Part shown: positions 25,078 through 34,604 of the stretch, piece by piece | Position numbering within the stretch: position 1 is the stretch's first letter | How the letters are laid out: each line of letters begins with the position of its first letter | Source: Tateyamaria sp. ANG-S1 | Lineage (GTDB): Bacteria; Pseudomonadota; Alphaproteobacteria; Rhodobacterales; Rhodobacteraceae | Direction of reading: 5' to 3' | DNA: 64,000 nt | Assembly (NCBI RefSeq): GCF_000814025.1 | Contig: NZ_JWLL01000003.1 | Location: forward strand, 206,334 to 270,333 | Notes under the pieces: generated by a model | Seen by the model: only the letters and a program-made list of their open reading frames with translations | What the model was told of the DNA's origin: nothing | Database searches by the model: none | Made by a program: the position numbers and the translations under genes

Positions 25078-25872
25078 ATGACAACCCGGATCGACGCCAA
25101 ATTCGCCGCCCTCAAGGCCGAAGGCCGCAAGGCTTTCGTGTCTTACATCATGGCAGGCGACCCGGACTACGACACGTCCCTTGAGATCGTAAAGGGTCTG
25201 CCGGGCGCTGGCGTGGACGTGATCGAACTGGGCCTGCCCTTCACCGACCCCATGGCCGACGGGCCCACCATCCAGCTCGCAGGCCAACGGGCGCTTGAGG
25301 CAGGCATGACCCTTGACCGCACGCTCGATCTGGCGCGTGCGTTCCGCGAAACGGACAACACGACCCCCATCGTGCTGATGGGCTACTACAACCCGATCTA
25401 TTCGCGCGGCGTGGACACGTTTCTGGCCCAGGCCAAAGAGGCCGGGATCGACGGGCTGATCGTCGTCGACCTGCCCCCCGAAGAAGACAGCGAATTGTGC
25501 ATCCCGGCCCAAGCCGCGGGCCTCAACTTCATCCGGCTCGCCACGCCGACCACGGATGACAAGCGCCTGCCCCGCGTGCTGCAAAACACCTCCGGCTTTG
25601 TCTACTACGTCTCTATCACAGGGATCACAGGCGCGGCCGAGGCGGAGGCAGGCGATGTCGGCCCCGAGGTCGCGCGCATCAAGTCCGCCACCGATCTGCC
25701 CATCATCGTAGGCTTCGGCGTCAACACGCCCGAAAAGTCGCGCGCCATTGCCTCCGTTGCCGACGGCGCCGTGGTCGGCTCCGCCATCGTCAGCAAGATC
25801 GGCGCAGGCGACAGCGTCGACAGCGTTCTGGAATTCGTGAAAAGCCTGGCCGACGGCGCACACGCGGCATAG
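25078..25872 (+). CDS. trpA: Tryptophan synthase alpha chain
   Basis: This 264-residue TIM barrel converts indole-3-glycerol phosphate to indole, which is channelled to TrpB. The catalytic acids are visible in [19 protein letters not shown] (Glu, Asp), and the phosphate loop is FGVNTPEKS. The ATG at 25078 follows GAGCAGG. Unusually for trp genes it stands alone, 14 kb from trpB and trpF in this window. Confidence 0.95.
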   Translation: MTTRIDAKFAALKAEGRKAFVSYIMAGDPDYDTSLEIVKGLPGAGVDVIELGLPFTDPMADGPTIQLAGQRALEAGMTLDRTLDLARAFRETDNTTPIVLMGYYNPIYSRGVDTFLAQAKEAGIDGLIVVDLPPEEDSELCIPAQAAGLNFIRLATPTTDDKRLPRVLQNTSGFVYYVSITGITGAAEAEAGDVGPEVARIKSATDLPIIVGFGVNTPEKSRAIASVADGAVVGSAIVSKIGAGDSVDSVLEFVKSLADGAHAA

Positions 25873-25981
25873 CCAGCAAGTCTATGCCGAAATCGCTCCC
25901 TCTATACGGGAAACGTATGTAATTATTGAATTTTCGTCTGAATGCGGCAATGTTCGGTCCACGACCGAAGACCTAAATACC

Positions 25982-26416
25982 TTGATTCAGACCACCGCCT
26001 CCCCATCCGATATTTCGGAAACACTGCTCGCACAGACGGGCGACGCCCTCCTGTCCGGCGCGTTCGAGACATTCGCAGCGTGCTTCAGCCTCCCCTACAC
26101 TGTCGAGACGGTGAACGGCCAAAACGTTATCAGATCGCGCGACAGCCTGAGGACGACATTCGATGCCGTGCACGGGCATCTCATGAAACAGCAAGTGACG
26201 ATGATGGCACGCCATTGCGTGTCCGCCAGCTTCCGGTCCCCGGACGAAGTGGCCGCAACCCACGAAACACGCCTCATCAGCCGCGATATTCTGGTTCAGG
26301 AACCCTACCCGGCCTTTTCGCTGATCAAGCGCCAGCCGGACGGGTCATGGAAGGTCCACTTCACATCATATGTGATTGTCGATTCCACCGACCTGAACAA
26401 CGCCCTGCAAACCTAG
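25982..26416 (+). CDS. Hypothetical protein, possible NTF2-like fold
   Basis: A 144-residue protein read from TTG at 25982 ([16 protein letters not shown]). The pattern of an N-terminal helix pair around a cavity residue set ([57 protein letters not shown]) resembles SnoaL/NTF2-like proteins, which bind small molecules or act as enzymes or adaptors. There is no signal peptide. It is monocistronic and converges with cmk, the stops sharing CTAG. The assignment to the fold is by eye only. Confidence 0.65.
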   Translation: MIQTTASPSDISETLLAQTGDALLSGAFETFAACFSLPYTVETVNGQNVIRSRDSLRTTFDAVHGHLMKQQVTMMARHCVSASFRSPDEVAATHETRLISRDILVQEPYPAFSLIKRQPDGSWKVHFTSYVIVDSTDLNNALQT

Positions 26417-27045
26417 GCGCGGGGTATCCCGCCCTTCGCTTCCACATGCGCGATGGCCGCGTCCACAGCCTCTGCAATCGACATCTCCGAGGTGTCCAGC
26501 AACAGCGCCCCATCCGCCGGGCGCATCGGCGCCGCCTCACGCTGACTATCGCGCGCATCACGGGCCCGCACATCCGCCAGCACCTCGGCCAGCGTGCGGT
26601 CATCACCCTTCTCCCGCAGCTCTTTCCAGCGTCGCTCCGCACGCACTTCAGCGCTCGCCGTCACAAACAACTGCGCTTCGGCATCGGGATAAATGACTGT
26701 GCAAATGTCGCGCCCATCCAGCACCGCACCGCCGGACCGCCGGGCAAAGCCGCGCTGAAAGTCCAAAAGCGCTGCCCGCACGTCCGCAATCACCGCCACC
26801 CGGCTCGCGGCCTGCGCCACCTCTGCGGTGCGCAACCGCCCGTCTTCCAGCGCACTGGGGTCCAGCGCCCGCGCCGCCGCCACCGGATCGGCCCCGTCCA
26901 GCGTTAACGCCCCAACGGCACGGTACAAAAGCCCGGTATCCAGATGCGCAAACCCGAAATGCGCTGCAACAGCACGCGCGATGGTGCCCTTGCCCGCCGC
27001 CGCAGGCCCGTCAATGGCAACAGTAAACACCAGCGCCGACATCAC
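26413..27045 (-). CDS. cmk: Cytidylate kinase
   Basis: This 210-residue nucleotide kinase phosphorylates CMP and dCMP. The P-loop [13 protein letters not shown] is at residues 11-23, with [11 protein letters not shown] and [21 protein letters not shown] further on. It overlaps aroA by 4 bp (ATGA), giving the aroA-cmk pair that in many proteobacteria continues into rpsA; here rpsA lies 16 kb away. Confidence 0.95.
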   Translation of the reverse strand: MMSALVFTVAIDGPAAAGKGTIARAVAAHFGFAHLDTGLLYRAVGALTLDGADPVAAARALDPSALEDGRLRTAEVAQAASRVAVIADVRAALLDFQRGFARRSGGAVLDGRDICTVIYPDAEAQLFVTASAEVRAERRWKELREKGDDRTLAEVLADVRARDARDSQREAAPMRPADGALLLDTSEMSIAEAVDAAIAHVEAKGGIPRA

Positions 27046-28391
27046 CCGCCGCGCTGAATGTCGGCGCCCAGCCCCCCCATCAGCGCCTCGAAAATCGGGA
27101 AGGAGGTCGCAATCGGCCCGCCATCATCCACGCTCATCGGCTTCTGCGTCGCCATCCCCATAACAAGGAACGACATCGCAATCCGGTGATCCAGATGGCT
27201 CGCGCAGGTCACGCCGCCCGGCACATTCCCATGGCCAAGGCCCGTGACAGTCCACCAATCCGGCCCATCCTCGACCGTCACACCCGCCGCGCGCAAACCA
27301 ACGGCCATAGCGTCAATCCGGTCACTTTCCTTGACGCGCAATTCCTTGACCCCCGGCATATGGGTCTCGCCGCTGGCAAAAGACGCCACAACCGACAGCA
27401 CAGGGTATTCATCAATCATGCTCGCCGCACGCTCGGCCGGCACCTCGATCCCCTTCAGATCGGGGGAAAACCGCGCGCGCAGGTCAGCCACAGGCTCCCC
27501 ACCTTCCTCGCGCTCATTCTCGTACACCAGATCGGCCCCCATCTCGCGCAGCGTGGTGAACAGCCCCGCCCGCGTCGGGTTCAACCCGATATTGGGCACC
27601 AGGACATCCGACCCGGGCACGATCAGCGCCGCACACACCGGAAACGCGGCCGAGGACGGATCGCGCGGCACATCAATATGCTGCGGCTTAAGTTCCGGCT
27701 GCCCTTTGAGCGTGATGACACGCCCCTCCTCCGTCACCTCAGTCGAAATCTCGGCGCCAAACCCCGCCAGCATCCGCTCCGTATGATCGCGTGTCGCCTC
27801 TTCCTCGATGACAACAGTCTCACCCGGCGCATTCAGCCCGGCCAGCAGGACGGCAGACTTCACCTGCGCCGACGGCACCGGCACGGTGTAGCGCACCGGC
27901 ACCGGATCAGCAGCCCCCACCAATGTCATCGGCAACCGCCCCCCGGCCCGGCCCACCGCCTGACAGCCAAACAGCGCCAGCGGGTCCGTCACCCGCGCCA
28001 TGGGCCGCCCGTTCAGGCTCGCATCGCCAGTAAACGTCACCGAAATGGGCGAGGTCGCCATCGCGCCCATGATCAAACGCACACCCGTGCCGGAGTTGCC
28101 GCAATCAATCACCTGATCAGGCTCCGCAAACCCACCAACGCCAACACCATGCACCGACCAGGACCCACCACCATGGTTGATCACCTCAGCGCCAAAAGCC
28201 TGCATGGCCTTCCCGGTGTCCAGCACATCCTGCCCTTCCAGCAACCCGGTGATGGTGGTCTCCCCCACCGCCATGGCCCCCAGAATGAGCGAGCGATGCG
28301 AAATCGACTTGTCACCCGGCACCTCCGCCACACCGCTCAGCGGCCCACAGGCGGAGGACGTCATTGGGATAGGATCACCGTGGCTGGACAT
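27042..28391 (-). CDS. aroA: 3-phosphoshikimate 1-carboxyvinyltransferase (EPSP synthase, class II)
   Basis: This 449-residue shikimate-pathway enzyme joins shikimate 3-phosphate with PEP. Motifs: [62 protein letters not shown] and [12 protein letters not shown]. These are the class II sequence marks found in the Agrobacterium CP4 enzyme. At the position of the CP4 tolerance-linked Ala (NAATG) this protein has Gly (NSGTG). The start may be 28391 or the ATG at 28364. It overlaps cmk downstream. Confidence 0.95.
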   Translation of the reverse strand: MSSHGDPIPMTSSACGPLSGVAEVPGDKSISHRSLILGAMAVGETTITGLLEGQDVLDTGKAMQAFGAEVINHGGGSWSVHGVGVGGFAEPDQVIDCGNSGTGVRLIMGAMATSPISVTFTGDASLNGRPMARVTDPLALFGCQAVGRAGGRLPMTLVGAADPVPVRYTVPVPSAQVKSAVLLAGLNAPGETVVIEEEATRDHTERMLAGFGAEISTEVTEEGRVITLKGQPELKPQHIDVPRDPSSAAFPVCAALIVPGSDVLVPNIGLNPTRAGLFTTLREMGADLVYENEREEGGEPVADLRARFSPDLKGIEVPAERAASMIDEYPVLSVVASFASGETHMPGVKELRVKESDRIDAMAVGLRAAGVTVEDGPDWWTVTGLGHGNVPGGVTCASHLDHRIAMSFLVMGMATQKPMSVDDGGPIATSFPIFEALMGGLGADIQRGG

Positions 28392-28463
28392 GTTTGCGCT
28401 CGCATCAATTCAATCGGCGCAGACCTACCCCGCCCGTCTGACCTCGTCCAGACCGCCTACATG

Positions 28464-28518
28464 TTTCTTCTGACCGAAAATACCACGGGGGAGCGCGGCA
28501 CGCGCGGGGGCAGAGCCC
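28464..28518 (-). repeat. Roseobacter-type GGGGCTCTGCCCC intergenic repeat, copy 1
   Basis: On the minus strand a GGGGGC-TCT-GCCCCC hairpin is followed by CCCCCGTGGTATTTTCGGTCAGAAGAA. The same order (GC hairpin, C-run, GGTATTTT, CAGAAGAA) recurs at 32246-32290 and, more degenerate, at 51424-51471. It lies between trmB and aroA and could terminate trmB transcripts. Confidence 0.7.
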
Positions 28519-28527
28519 CCAAAATCC

Positions 28528-29226
28528 CTATCCAACCCGCTGAAACGTCAGATAATGCGGCACCCGCCCCTCGCGCAGCGCCTTCTGCTCATAGCGCGTG
28601 CTGATCCAGTCCCCCCAAGGCTCCCGCCAATCGGTCGGACGCTCGGCCAACCACTCAAAGCCCGCCTGCGGCACCTCTTCCAGCGTCTGACGCACATAAT
28701 CGGGAATGTCGGTCGCCACGCGAAAGATCGCCCCGGGCTGCATCACACGCGCCAAAGGCTCCAGATGTTCCTGCGTGACAAAGCGGCGGCGATGGTGCCG
28801 CGCCTTGGGCCACGGATCGGGGTAGAGCAGAAAGGCCCGCGCAATCGACGCCTCGGGCAGCACATCCATCAGATCCCGCGCATCGCCGGGATGCACGGCC
28901 AGATTCTCCACCCCAGCCCGCCGAATTTTTCCCAGAAGCATCGCGACACCGTTGATATAAGGCTCCGCCCCAATGATCCCGACATCTGGGTTCTGGGCAG
29001 CCTGATGCACCAGATGCTCACCGCCGCCAAAGCCAACCTCAAGCCACACAGGCTTGCCCCCGAACAGCGCATCCAGATCCAGCGGATCGCGCGCAGGATT
29101 GTCCTCCCACGACACGGGTCCCGGCGACAGCGCCTCCAGATCTTCATCCAGATAGCGTTTCTGACTGTCCTTCAGGGTCTTGCCCTTGAGACGTCCATAG
29201 AAGTTGCGATGGGGGCGTTCGGTCAT
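28528..29226 (-). CDS. trmB: tRNA (guanine-N7-)-methyltransferase
   Basis: This 232-residue SAM-dependent enzyme makes m7G46 in tRNA variable loops. LEVGFGGGEHLV is the SAM site, and LLYPDPWPKARHHRRRF is the TrmB signature with substrate-binding basic residues. The ATG at 29226 (MTERPHRNFYGRLKGK) is the family start; upstream codons to 29262 are not conserved-looking. It is followed by the GGGGCTCTGCCCC-type repeat before aroA. Confidence 0.95.
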   Translation of the reverse strand: MTERPHRNFYGRLKGKTLKDSQKRYLDEDLEALSPGPVSWEDNPARDPLDLDALFGGKPVWLEVGFGGGEHLVHQAAQNPDVGIIGAEPYINGVAMLLGKIRRAGVENLAVHPGDARDLMDVLPEASIARAFLLYPDPWPKARHHRRRFVTQEHLEPLARVMQPGAIFRVATDIPDYVRQTLEEVPQAGFEWLAERPTDWREPWGDWISTRYEQKALREGRVPHYLTFQRVG

Positions 29227-29307
29227 GGCGCGCCGTGTAGCGCGGCGCGCTGACAGGGGCAATGGGGACGGACCCGTAAGGCACAGGTGTCCTGCGCCCT
29301 GCCGCGC

Positions 29308-29754
29308 TCAATCCCGCGCCGCGTCCAGATATTCACGCAACTCGGTCAGCACAGGCCGTATCTCAACCAGCCGGGCAATATCGAAATCCTCGGCGAGCTT
29401 CGCAAACTCCGGGCCAAGGGCCGCAATGGTGCCCGCACGCACCTCGCGCCCCTTGTCCGTCAGCCACACGCGCTTTGACCGGCCATCGTCCGGGTTCGGA
29501 CGCATCTCGACCAGCCCATGCTGCTCCAACCCTTTCAGCGTATGGGTCATCGTCGTCTTGGGCACCTGAAAGGCGCGCGCAATCTCCATCGGCGTGCGCC
29601 CATCGCCCACGCGGGTCAGATGGTTCAGCACACCAAAATGGGGCGCAATCAGCCCATGAGGCAGCCGCGCCTCCAGGATGGCGCGGCTCAACTGTTCGAT
29701 GATGCCGATCTCGTTGAATACTTCGAAAAAGACCGACGGGTCGCTGTCATCCAT
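29308..29754 (-). CDS. MarR family transcription regulator
   Basis: This 148-residue winged-helix repressor has a recognition region (RTPMEIARAFQVPKTTMTHTLKGLEQHGLVE) followed by the wing (NPDDGRSKRVWLTDKGREV). The ATG at 29754 (MDDSDPSVFF) is chosen. It overlaps the 3' end of the nitroreductase-like gene by 8 bp, so the pair is cotranscribed and the regulator probably controls its own operon through sites upstream of 30892. The ligand is unknown. Confidence 0.88.
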   Translation of the reverse strand: MDDSDPSVFFEVFNEIGIIEQLSRAILEARLPHGLIAPHFGVLNHLTRVGDGRTPMEIARAFQVPKTTMTHTLKGLEQHGLVEMRPNPDDGRSKRVWLTDKGREVRAGTIAALGPEFAKLAEDFDIARLVEIRPVLTELREYLDAARD

Positions 29755-30892
29755 GCACGATCTTGCTTTCCAATCCCCAGCGCGGGCTCTGCGGCACCGC
29801 TGTGCCATATCCCAATCGGCCCAACATTTGCACGGTTTGCCCGCCGGGCGCCAGCATCGCATGCGCCTCATCATAAAGGCCGGCCATTTCCGGGAATTCC
29901 TGCAAGGGCTGGCTCATGGGCTGCATCCCCAGCCCGGCCGCGGTGGTGGCAAGGTTCAGGCGCAGCCAATCCCGCCCCGCGATGATCTGATCGGCGCGGC
30001 TGTTGCCGTCGGTCGTCAGCCAGACATAGGCCATGCCGGTCATCGCCGTCGCCGTCACCATCTCCAACCCCTGCTTGTACGACATGCCGCCCGGGTCCAT
30101 CGCCGCCGCGCGGCTGAACAGGCCGGTCAGGCGCAACGCTTCGAATTGCGGCCCGGAAAAGTCGATCCCGTCGGGGTTCGCATCCACTTCGCGATGCCCG
30201 ATCCGGAACAGATCAACACTTTCCTTGTAGGTGCGCGGCGTTTCGAATTCGATCTCGAACGCGCGGGCGGTCAGCAGGCGCAAGGTGGTAACGCGGTCCG
30301 GATCATTGGTCGCCGCGACACCCGAACCATGTATGACTGGGGCAACGATGCGCTCCAACGCCTCCTGCGATACGGGCTGCGCGGTGTCATATGGCTCTTT
30401 CAAAGACCGCCGGTCCATCACGTGATCAAACAGCGGCGAAGGCGCCGCCGCCCCCGGCGTGAACCGCGCCACGGCCACGCGGCGACTGTCCAGCGCGGCG
30501 GCATCCTCCCCATCGGGAAAGACATCCAGTTCCACCCCAATCCCCTCCTCTGCGGCGGCCAGCACCATCAACTCCAGAAAACAGCCCAGCCCCACGACAA
30601 TCTGACGGCTGAACGGATCCGTGTGTGGCAGCAACCGGTCGGTATCGACGCGCAAGGTCACCTCACCGTCGGTGCGCAAGTCCACCTGCCACGGCTGACG
30701 GTTGTGCGGGTTGGGCGCGAGGATGGCATAGGACAACGCCCGCATGCGCGGTTCGGCATAAGTGCCAGCGGCTTCCCAGGGCTTCAGCGCCGTCCGTGGC
30801 ATGCGGGTGACAGCATATGCGCCAGCACCAGACGCAGCCAGAATTGAACCGCCCCCAAGCAGAGCGAGGGTTTTGCGACGAGTGAAAGGCAT
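29747..30892 (-). CDS. Tat-exported nitroreductase-like (Acg family) protein
   Basis: A 381-residue protein that begins with a twin-arginine signal (MPFTRRKTLALLGGGSILAA), so it is exported folded with a cofactor, expected to be FMN. The body has nitroreductase-type features: ILAPNPHNRQPWQVDL near the N-terminus, MDRRSLKEPYD, and LNLATTAAGLGMQPMSQPLQE. The ATG at 30892 follows GGAG by 6 bases and is preferred to 30904. It is cotranscribed with the MarR regulator. The substrate is unknown. Confidence 0.8.
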   Translation of the reverse strand: MPFTRRKTLALLGGGSILAASGAGAYAVTRMPRTALKPWEAAGTYAEPRMRALSYAILAPNPHNRQPWQVDLRTDGEVTLRVDTDRLLPHTDPFSRQIVVGLGCFLELMVLAAAEEGIGVELDVFPDGEDAAALDSRRVAVARFTPGAAAPSPLFDHVMDRRSLKEPYDTAQPVSQEALERIVAPVIHGSGVAATNDPDRVTTLRLLTARAFEIEFETPRTYKESVDLFRIGHREVDANPDGIDFSGPQFEALRLTGLFSRAAAMDPGGMSYKQGLEMVTATAMTGMAYVWLTTDGNSRADQIIAGRDWLRLNLATTAAGLGMQPMSQPLQEFPEMAGLYDEAHAMLAPGGQTVQMLGRLGYGTAVPQSPRWGLESKIVHG

Positions 30893-30907
30893 CGGATGCT
30901 CCATTTG

Positions 30908-30947
30908 TACGATTTCGAACTACACTAACAATATAATACGATATCGC
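30908..30947. promoter_or_regulatory. Candidate MarR sites upstream of the nitroreductase-like operon
   Basis: TACGATTTCGA (30908-30918) and TACGATATCGC (30937-30947) share 9 of 11 bases and flank the region where the operon promoter should lie. The second contains a GATATC palindrome. They are plausible operators of the linked MarR protein. Confidence 0.4.
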
Positions 30948-31011
30948 ATCAAACAAGTTCTACTTCGTACTTTATGACGTTCGACAGATCATCTCTTGCC
31001 CGAAACAGCCC

Positions 31012-31038
31012 ATATTGGTAAGCAAACATAACCAATAT
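31012..31038. promoter_or_regulatory. Inverted repeat just upstream of lldD
   Basis: ATATTGGT (31012-31019), 11 bp, ACCAATAT (31031-31038) is perfect and ends 12 bp before the lldD ATG. It could be an operator near the transcription start or an mRNA hairpin covering GGAAG of the ribosome site. Confidence 0.45.
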
Positions 31039-31050
31039 CGGAAGTTTGCC

Positions 31051-32214
31051 ATGCCCGTCATCACCACAATCGATGATCTCAAACGCATCTACGAGCGCCG
31101 CGTGCCGCGCATGTTCTACGATTACTGCGAATCCGGCAGCTGGACGGAACAGACCTTCCGCGACAATTCCTCGGACTTCGATGACATCCGCCTGCGCCAG
31201 CGCGTGGCCGTCGACATGTCGGGCCGCTCGACCAAATCCCAGATGATCGGCCAGAACGTCGCCATGCCCGTCGCCCTCGCCCCCGTGGGCCTCACCGGGA
31301 TGCAGCACGCCGACGGCGAGATGAAGGCCGCACGGGCGGCCGAGAAATTCGGCGTCCCCTTCACGCTATCGACCATGTCCATCAACTCGATCGAGGATGT
31401 CGCAGGCTTCACCGACGCCCCCTTCTGGTTCCAGCTCTACACGATGAAAGACCAGGACTATGTCAGCCGCCTGATCCAACGGGCCAAGGACGCAAACTGC
31501 TCCGCCCTCGTCATCACGCTCGACCTCCAGATCCTCGGCCAGCGGCACAAGGACCTGAAAAACGGCCTCTCCGCCCCGCCAAAACTCACGGCCAAGACCA
31601 TAGCGAACCTCGCCACCAAATGGGCCTGGGGGATCGAGATGCTGTCGGCCAAGCGCCGCGAGTTCGGCAACATCGTGGGCCACGTGGATGGCATCAGCGA
31701 CGCATCATCGCTTGGGGCCTGGACCGCAGAGCAATTCGACCCGACCCTCGACTGGTCAAAGGTGGCCAAGCTGAAAGAGCAATGGGGCGGCAAGGTCATC
31801 CTCAAGGGCATCCTCGATGCCGACGACGCCAAGATGGCGCTCAAGGTCGGCGCCGACGCCATCATCGTGTCGAACCACGGCGGGCGGCAGCTTGACGGCG
31901 CGCTCAGCTCCATCCGCGCCCTGCCCTCGATCCTCGACGCCGTGGGCGATCAGGTCGAAGTGCATCTCGACAGCGGCATCCGCTCGGGCCAGGACGTCCT
32001 CAAGGCGCTCGCCATGGGGGCCAAGGGCACCTATATCGGCCGCGCTTTTGTCTACGGTCTGGGCGCTATGGGTCAGCAAGGTGTGACCGAGGCGCTCAAT
32101 GTCATTCACAAGGAACTCGACACCACAATGGCGCTGTGTGGTGAAACGAACGTCGCCAATCTCGGGCGGCATAACCTGCTGGTGCCCGAAGGATTTGAAG
32201 GGCGTTGGCAATAG
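31051..32214 (+). CDS. lldD: L-lactate dehydrogenase / alpha-hydroxy acid oxidase (FMN)
   Basis: This 387-residue flavoenzyme TIM barrel oxidises L-lactate or a similar 2-hydroxy acid and feeds electrons to the respiratory chain. It begins DDLKRIYERRVPRMFYDYCESG, and contains FQLYTMKD, the catalytic region IIVSNHGGRQLDGA with the base His, and DSGIRSGQDVLKALAMGA for FMN phosphate. The ATG at 31051 follows GGAAG. An inverted repeat overlaps the leader. The exact hydroxy acid is not certain. Confidence 0.9.
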   Translation: MPVITTIDDLKRIYERRVPRMFYDYCESGSWTEQTFRDNSSDFDDIRLRQRVAVDMSGRSTKSQMIGQNVAMPVALAPVGLTGMQHADGEMKAARAAEKFGVPFTLSTMSINSIEDVAGFTDAPFWFQLYTMKDQDYVSRLIQRAKDANCSALVITLDLQILGQRHKDLKNGLSAPPKLTAKTIANLATKWAWGIEMLSAKRREFGNIVGHVDGISDASSLGAWTAEQFDPTLDWSKVAKLKEQWGGKVILKGILDADDAKMALKVGADAIIVSNHGGRQLDGALSSIRALPSILDAVGDQVEVHLDSGIRSGQDVLKALAMGAKGTYIGRAFVYGLGAMGQQGVTEALNVIHKELDTTMALCGETNVANLGRHNLLVPEGFEGRWQ

Positions 32215-32220
32215 GGATTT

Positions 32221-32290
32221 CGCCGCGGGGCCCCGCGGCGACCGGCTGGGGCTCTGCCCCAGACCCCGAGGTATTTTTAGCCAGAAGAAG
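32221..32290 (+). terminator. lldD terminator region with Roseobacter-type repeat, copy 2
   Basis: A 20-bp perfect palindrome CGCCGCGGGGCCCCGCGGCG (32221-32240) is followed by CTGGGGC-TCT-GCCCCAG (32246-32262), ACCCCGAGG and TATTTTT. The second half is the same element as at 28464-28518. Its tail supplies the stop codon and last codons of the convergent MFS gene. Confidence 0.75.
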
Positions 32291-33449
32291 GGATATGCGG
32301 GCGTTGGCGGCCAAGCATCCGTCCCCATGACGGGAGGAGGAGTGCTGCCACCGCAAACATGATGCCGGCGACCACGTAGAAAGAGACGCGGAGACCGAAC
32401 CCTTCGGCGACAAAGCCCATGATGACGGGACCGAGGAAAAACGCTGCATAGCCAAGGGCCGCGGCCTGACTGATCGCGGCAAGACGGTATTTCGGGCGCA
32501 CGGCCTGCCCCACCAGTCCCAGCGCCAAGGGGCCGACGACCGACACACCAAGCCCACCCAGCAGGAACCCGGCATAGGCCATGGGCAGCCCTGTCGCCAT
32601 CCCGGCAAGCGCCAGCCCAAGACCGGCAATGCACGACGCCACAACCATCAACCGGAAGGGCGGCCAGCTTGCGCCAAAGATGTGCCCGCCCAAACGCCCC
32701 ACGGCCATGCCAGTGGCCAGCAGCGCCGGGCCCATCGCCCCCTCAGCCGGGCCACCGCCCAGCGTCCGCTCCACATGCAGCGCCGACCAGCCCTCGGACG
32801 CGGCCTCTCCCAGAAAGGCCGACAGGACAACCAGACCGCCAACCCAAACCAGAAGACGCGGCATGCCGCTTGCATCCTGCGTGTCCTCCTCGGTCAGCGT
32901 CCGCACCGGCAGGATCAGCCAGGGGCTGAGAATGGCCACCGCCAGCATGAGCACCGAAAAAATGGCGACCGGCCCATACCCGCCCTCACGTGCCACACCC
33001 ACGGCCACAGCAGCCAGCGCATAGGACACCGAAAACAAACCGTGGTTCAGGTTCATCAGCGACCGGCCCGTGCTGGCCTCGGCCTCGCTCACCTCGGCAT
33101 TGGCCAGCACATCCGCGATCCCAGACCCGCCCGCCGCCAGAAACAGCGCAATGCCCATCACCAGCGACGTCTGCGCTGCACCCGCCAGCACAAAGCCCGA
33201 CGCCATCACCGCAGCCCCCGCAATCATCGCCCACCGCCCAATCAGACGGTGCAGCAGCGGCGCCAGCCACATCGCCATGATCGCGCCGGTCGACCCGATC
33301 AGAATCAACGTGCCCCAGGCCCCGTCGCTCACACCGATCTGGCCCTTGATCACCGGCATCTGGGCAGAAAACGCAGCCCAGCCAAAGCCCACGATAACAA
33401 AGCCCATCAGGGCGCGGCGCGAGGCGATGATGTCATCCAGAAGTCTCAT
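32277..33449 (-). CDS. Major facilitator superfamily transporter
   Basis: A 390-residue membrane protein with about twelve spans and MFS-like loops (LLHRLIGRWAMIAGA after span 2, MNLNHGLFSVSYALAA in span 5). It resembles YbjJ-type permeases. The ATG at 33449 (MRLLDDIIASRRALMG) is chosen; the reading to 33515 adds a basic leader without support. The substrate is unknown. The last codons (PSSG-stop) come from the intergenic repeat at 32246-32290, which suggests the repeat trimmed or replaced the original C-terminus. Confidence 0.85.
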   Translation of the reverse strand: MRLLDDIIASRRALMGFVIVGFGWAAFSAQMPVIKGQIGVSDGAWGTLILIGSTGAIMAMWLAPLLHRLIGRWAMIAGAAVMASGFVLAGAAQTSLVMGIALFLAAGGSGIADVLANAEVSEAEASTGRSLMNLNHGLFSVSYALAAVAVGVAREGGYGPVAIFSVLMLAVAILSPWLILPVRTLTEEDTQDASGMPRLLVWVGGLVVLSAFLGEAASEGWSALHVERTLGGGPAEGAMGPALLATGMAVGRLGGHIFGASWPPFRLMVVASCIAGLGLALAGMATGLPMAYAGFLLGGLGVSVVGPLALGLVGQAVRPKYRLAAISQAAALGYAAFFLGPVIMGFVAEGFGLRVSFYVVAGIMFAVAALLLPSWGRMLGRQRPHIPSSG

Positions 33450-33597
33450 GTCCCAGCGGTGACACGGGGCCCTCACCTCGTCCAGCCCTCGCGCACGTAT
33501 TTTGCGTCTTTTCACGGCCCCAAAACCGGTCTATAGCGCAGCCTTCACGCGGGGTGACAGCCTTGGAGGCACCCTGCCCTAACTTTGGAGAATACAT

Positions 33598-34239
33598 ATG
33601 GCTGGAGAGATTCCTGATCTCGAAGCCCTGGAACGCACGGGGACAGGCAAGGGCGCCGCTCGTCAGGCCCGCCGCGACGGCATGGTTCCAGGGATTGTTT
33701 TTGGTGGCGACGCAGATCCGCTGCCGATCAATCTGCCCTTCAACAAGCTGTTCAAAATGCTGAAAGCCGGTCGGTTCAAGTCGACCCTGTTCAACATGAA
33801 AGTCGAAGGCCACGAGGACGTCCGCGTCATCTGCCGCGACGTGCAGCGCGACGTGGTCAAGGACCTGCCCACGCACGTGGATTTCATGCGCCTGCGCCGC
33901 ACTACCAAGATCAACCTGTTCATCGGCGTTGAAGTGGAAGGCGAAGACGTCTCGCCCGGCCTAAAAAAAGGCGGCGTGTTGTCGCTGGTCCGCCCAGAGG
34001 TGGAACTGGTCGTGACAGCTGGCGACATTCCCGAAAGCATCACCATCGACGTGAGCGGCGCGGAAGTCGGCGACAGCATCACCATCTCTTCCGTGACGCT
34101 GCCAACAGGCGCCAAGCCGACCATCGACCGTGACTTCGTGATCGCGACGATCACCGCACCGTCGGGCCTGCGCTCGTCCGAGAACGAGGAAGGCGCCGCC
34201 GAGGGCGAAGAGGCCACCGAAGCGGCTGGCGAAGAATAA
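33598..34239 (+). CDS. rplY: Ribosomal protein bL25 (Ctc form)
   Basis: This 213-residue 5S rRNA-binding protein is in its long (Ctc/TL5) form: an L25 domain (about 1-95, [25 protein letters not shown] start, [21 protein letters not shown]) and a beta-rich domain (100-190), with an acidic tail ([17 protein letters not shown]). GGAG lies eight bases before the ATG. A strong terminator follows, so it is a single-gene unit upstream of pth, a pairing common in bacteria. Confidence 0.95.
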   Translation: MAGEIPDLEALERTGTGKGAARQARRDGMVPGIVFGGDADPLPINLPFNKLFKMLKAGRFKSTLFNMKVEGHEDVRVICRDVQRDVVKDLPTHVDFMRLRRTTKINLFIGVEVEGEDVSPGLKKGGVLSLVRPEVELVVTAGDIPESITIDVSGAEVGDSITISSVTLPTGAKPTIDRDFVIATITAPSGLRSSENEEGAAEGEEATEAAGEE

Positions 34240-34266
34240 TCGCCCAACTTTGTTTGGGTTAAGATC

Positions 34267-34300
34267 AGGCCGCTCCGATCCGGGGCGGCCTGTTTCGTTT
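34267..34300 (+). terminator. rplY terminator
   Basis: AGGCCGC-TCCGATCCGG-GGCGGCCT (34267-34291) is followed by GTTTCGTTT. The stem is at least 7 bp and can extend through inner CC/GG pairs. Confidence 0.75.
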
Positions 34301-34387
34301 CGGCATATCCTGCGCGGCTCCTAACAAATTCTGAAGCGACATGAGAAAAGGTTAACCCTTTTCAATATCTTAACGGCCGCGCACCAC

Positions 34388-34498
34388 CCAAAACACGCAA
34401 TTTGCGGGCGAAAATGTGCAGTTTGTGCAAATCGGGCCTGAATCGCAGGGGATTCCGGAGGCCAAAACGCGCAGTTTGCGTTGAAAAATGTGTAGTTT
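34388..34498. repeat. Imperfect 37-bp direct repeat upstream of pth
   Basis: Positions 34388-34424 and 34462-34498 match at 30 of 37 bases with a 74-bp period; each contains AAATGTG and AGTTT and begins CCAAAAC. They fill most of the 365-bp gap between rplY and pth. I recognise no gene or RNA in the gap apart from these repeats and the rplY terminator. Confidence 0.6.
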
Positions 34499-34604
34499 TA
34501 CCGCACGCGGGCCGAACGCTCCGACCGTACGGTGCGTTTACGCATTGCTGGACCCGCCCCTGCCCGCCCTTTATGCTGCGCTGCAACATGACACGAGGGC
34601 ATCC

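Noticed and set aside
25942..26907. 321-codon plus-strand frame across 25,982-26,907
   Set aside because: Arg/His-rich, conflicts with cmk and with the better NTF2-like frame.
27186..28604. 472-codon plus-strand frame across aroA and trmB
   Set aside because: Arg/His/Pro-rich antisense of well-identified genes.
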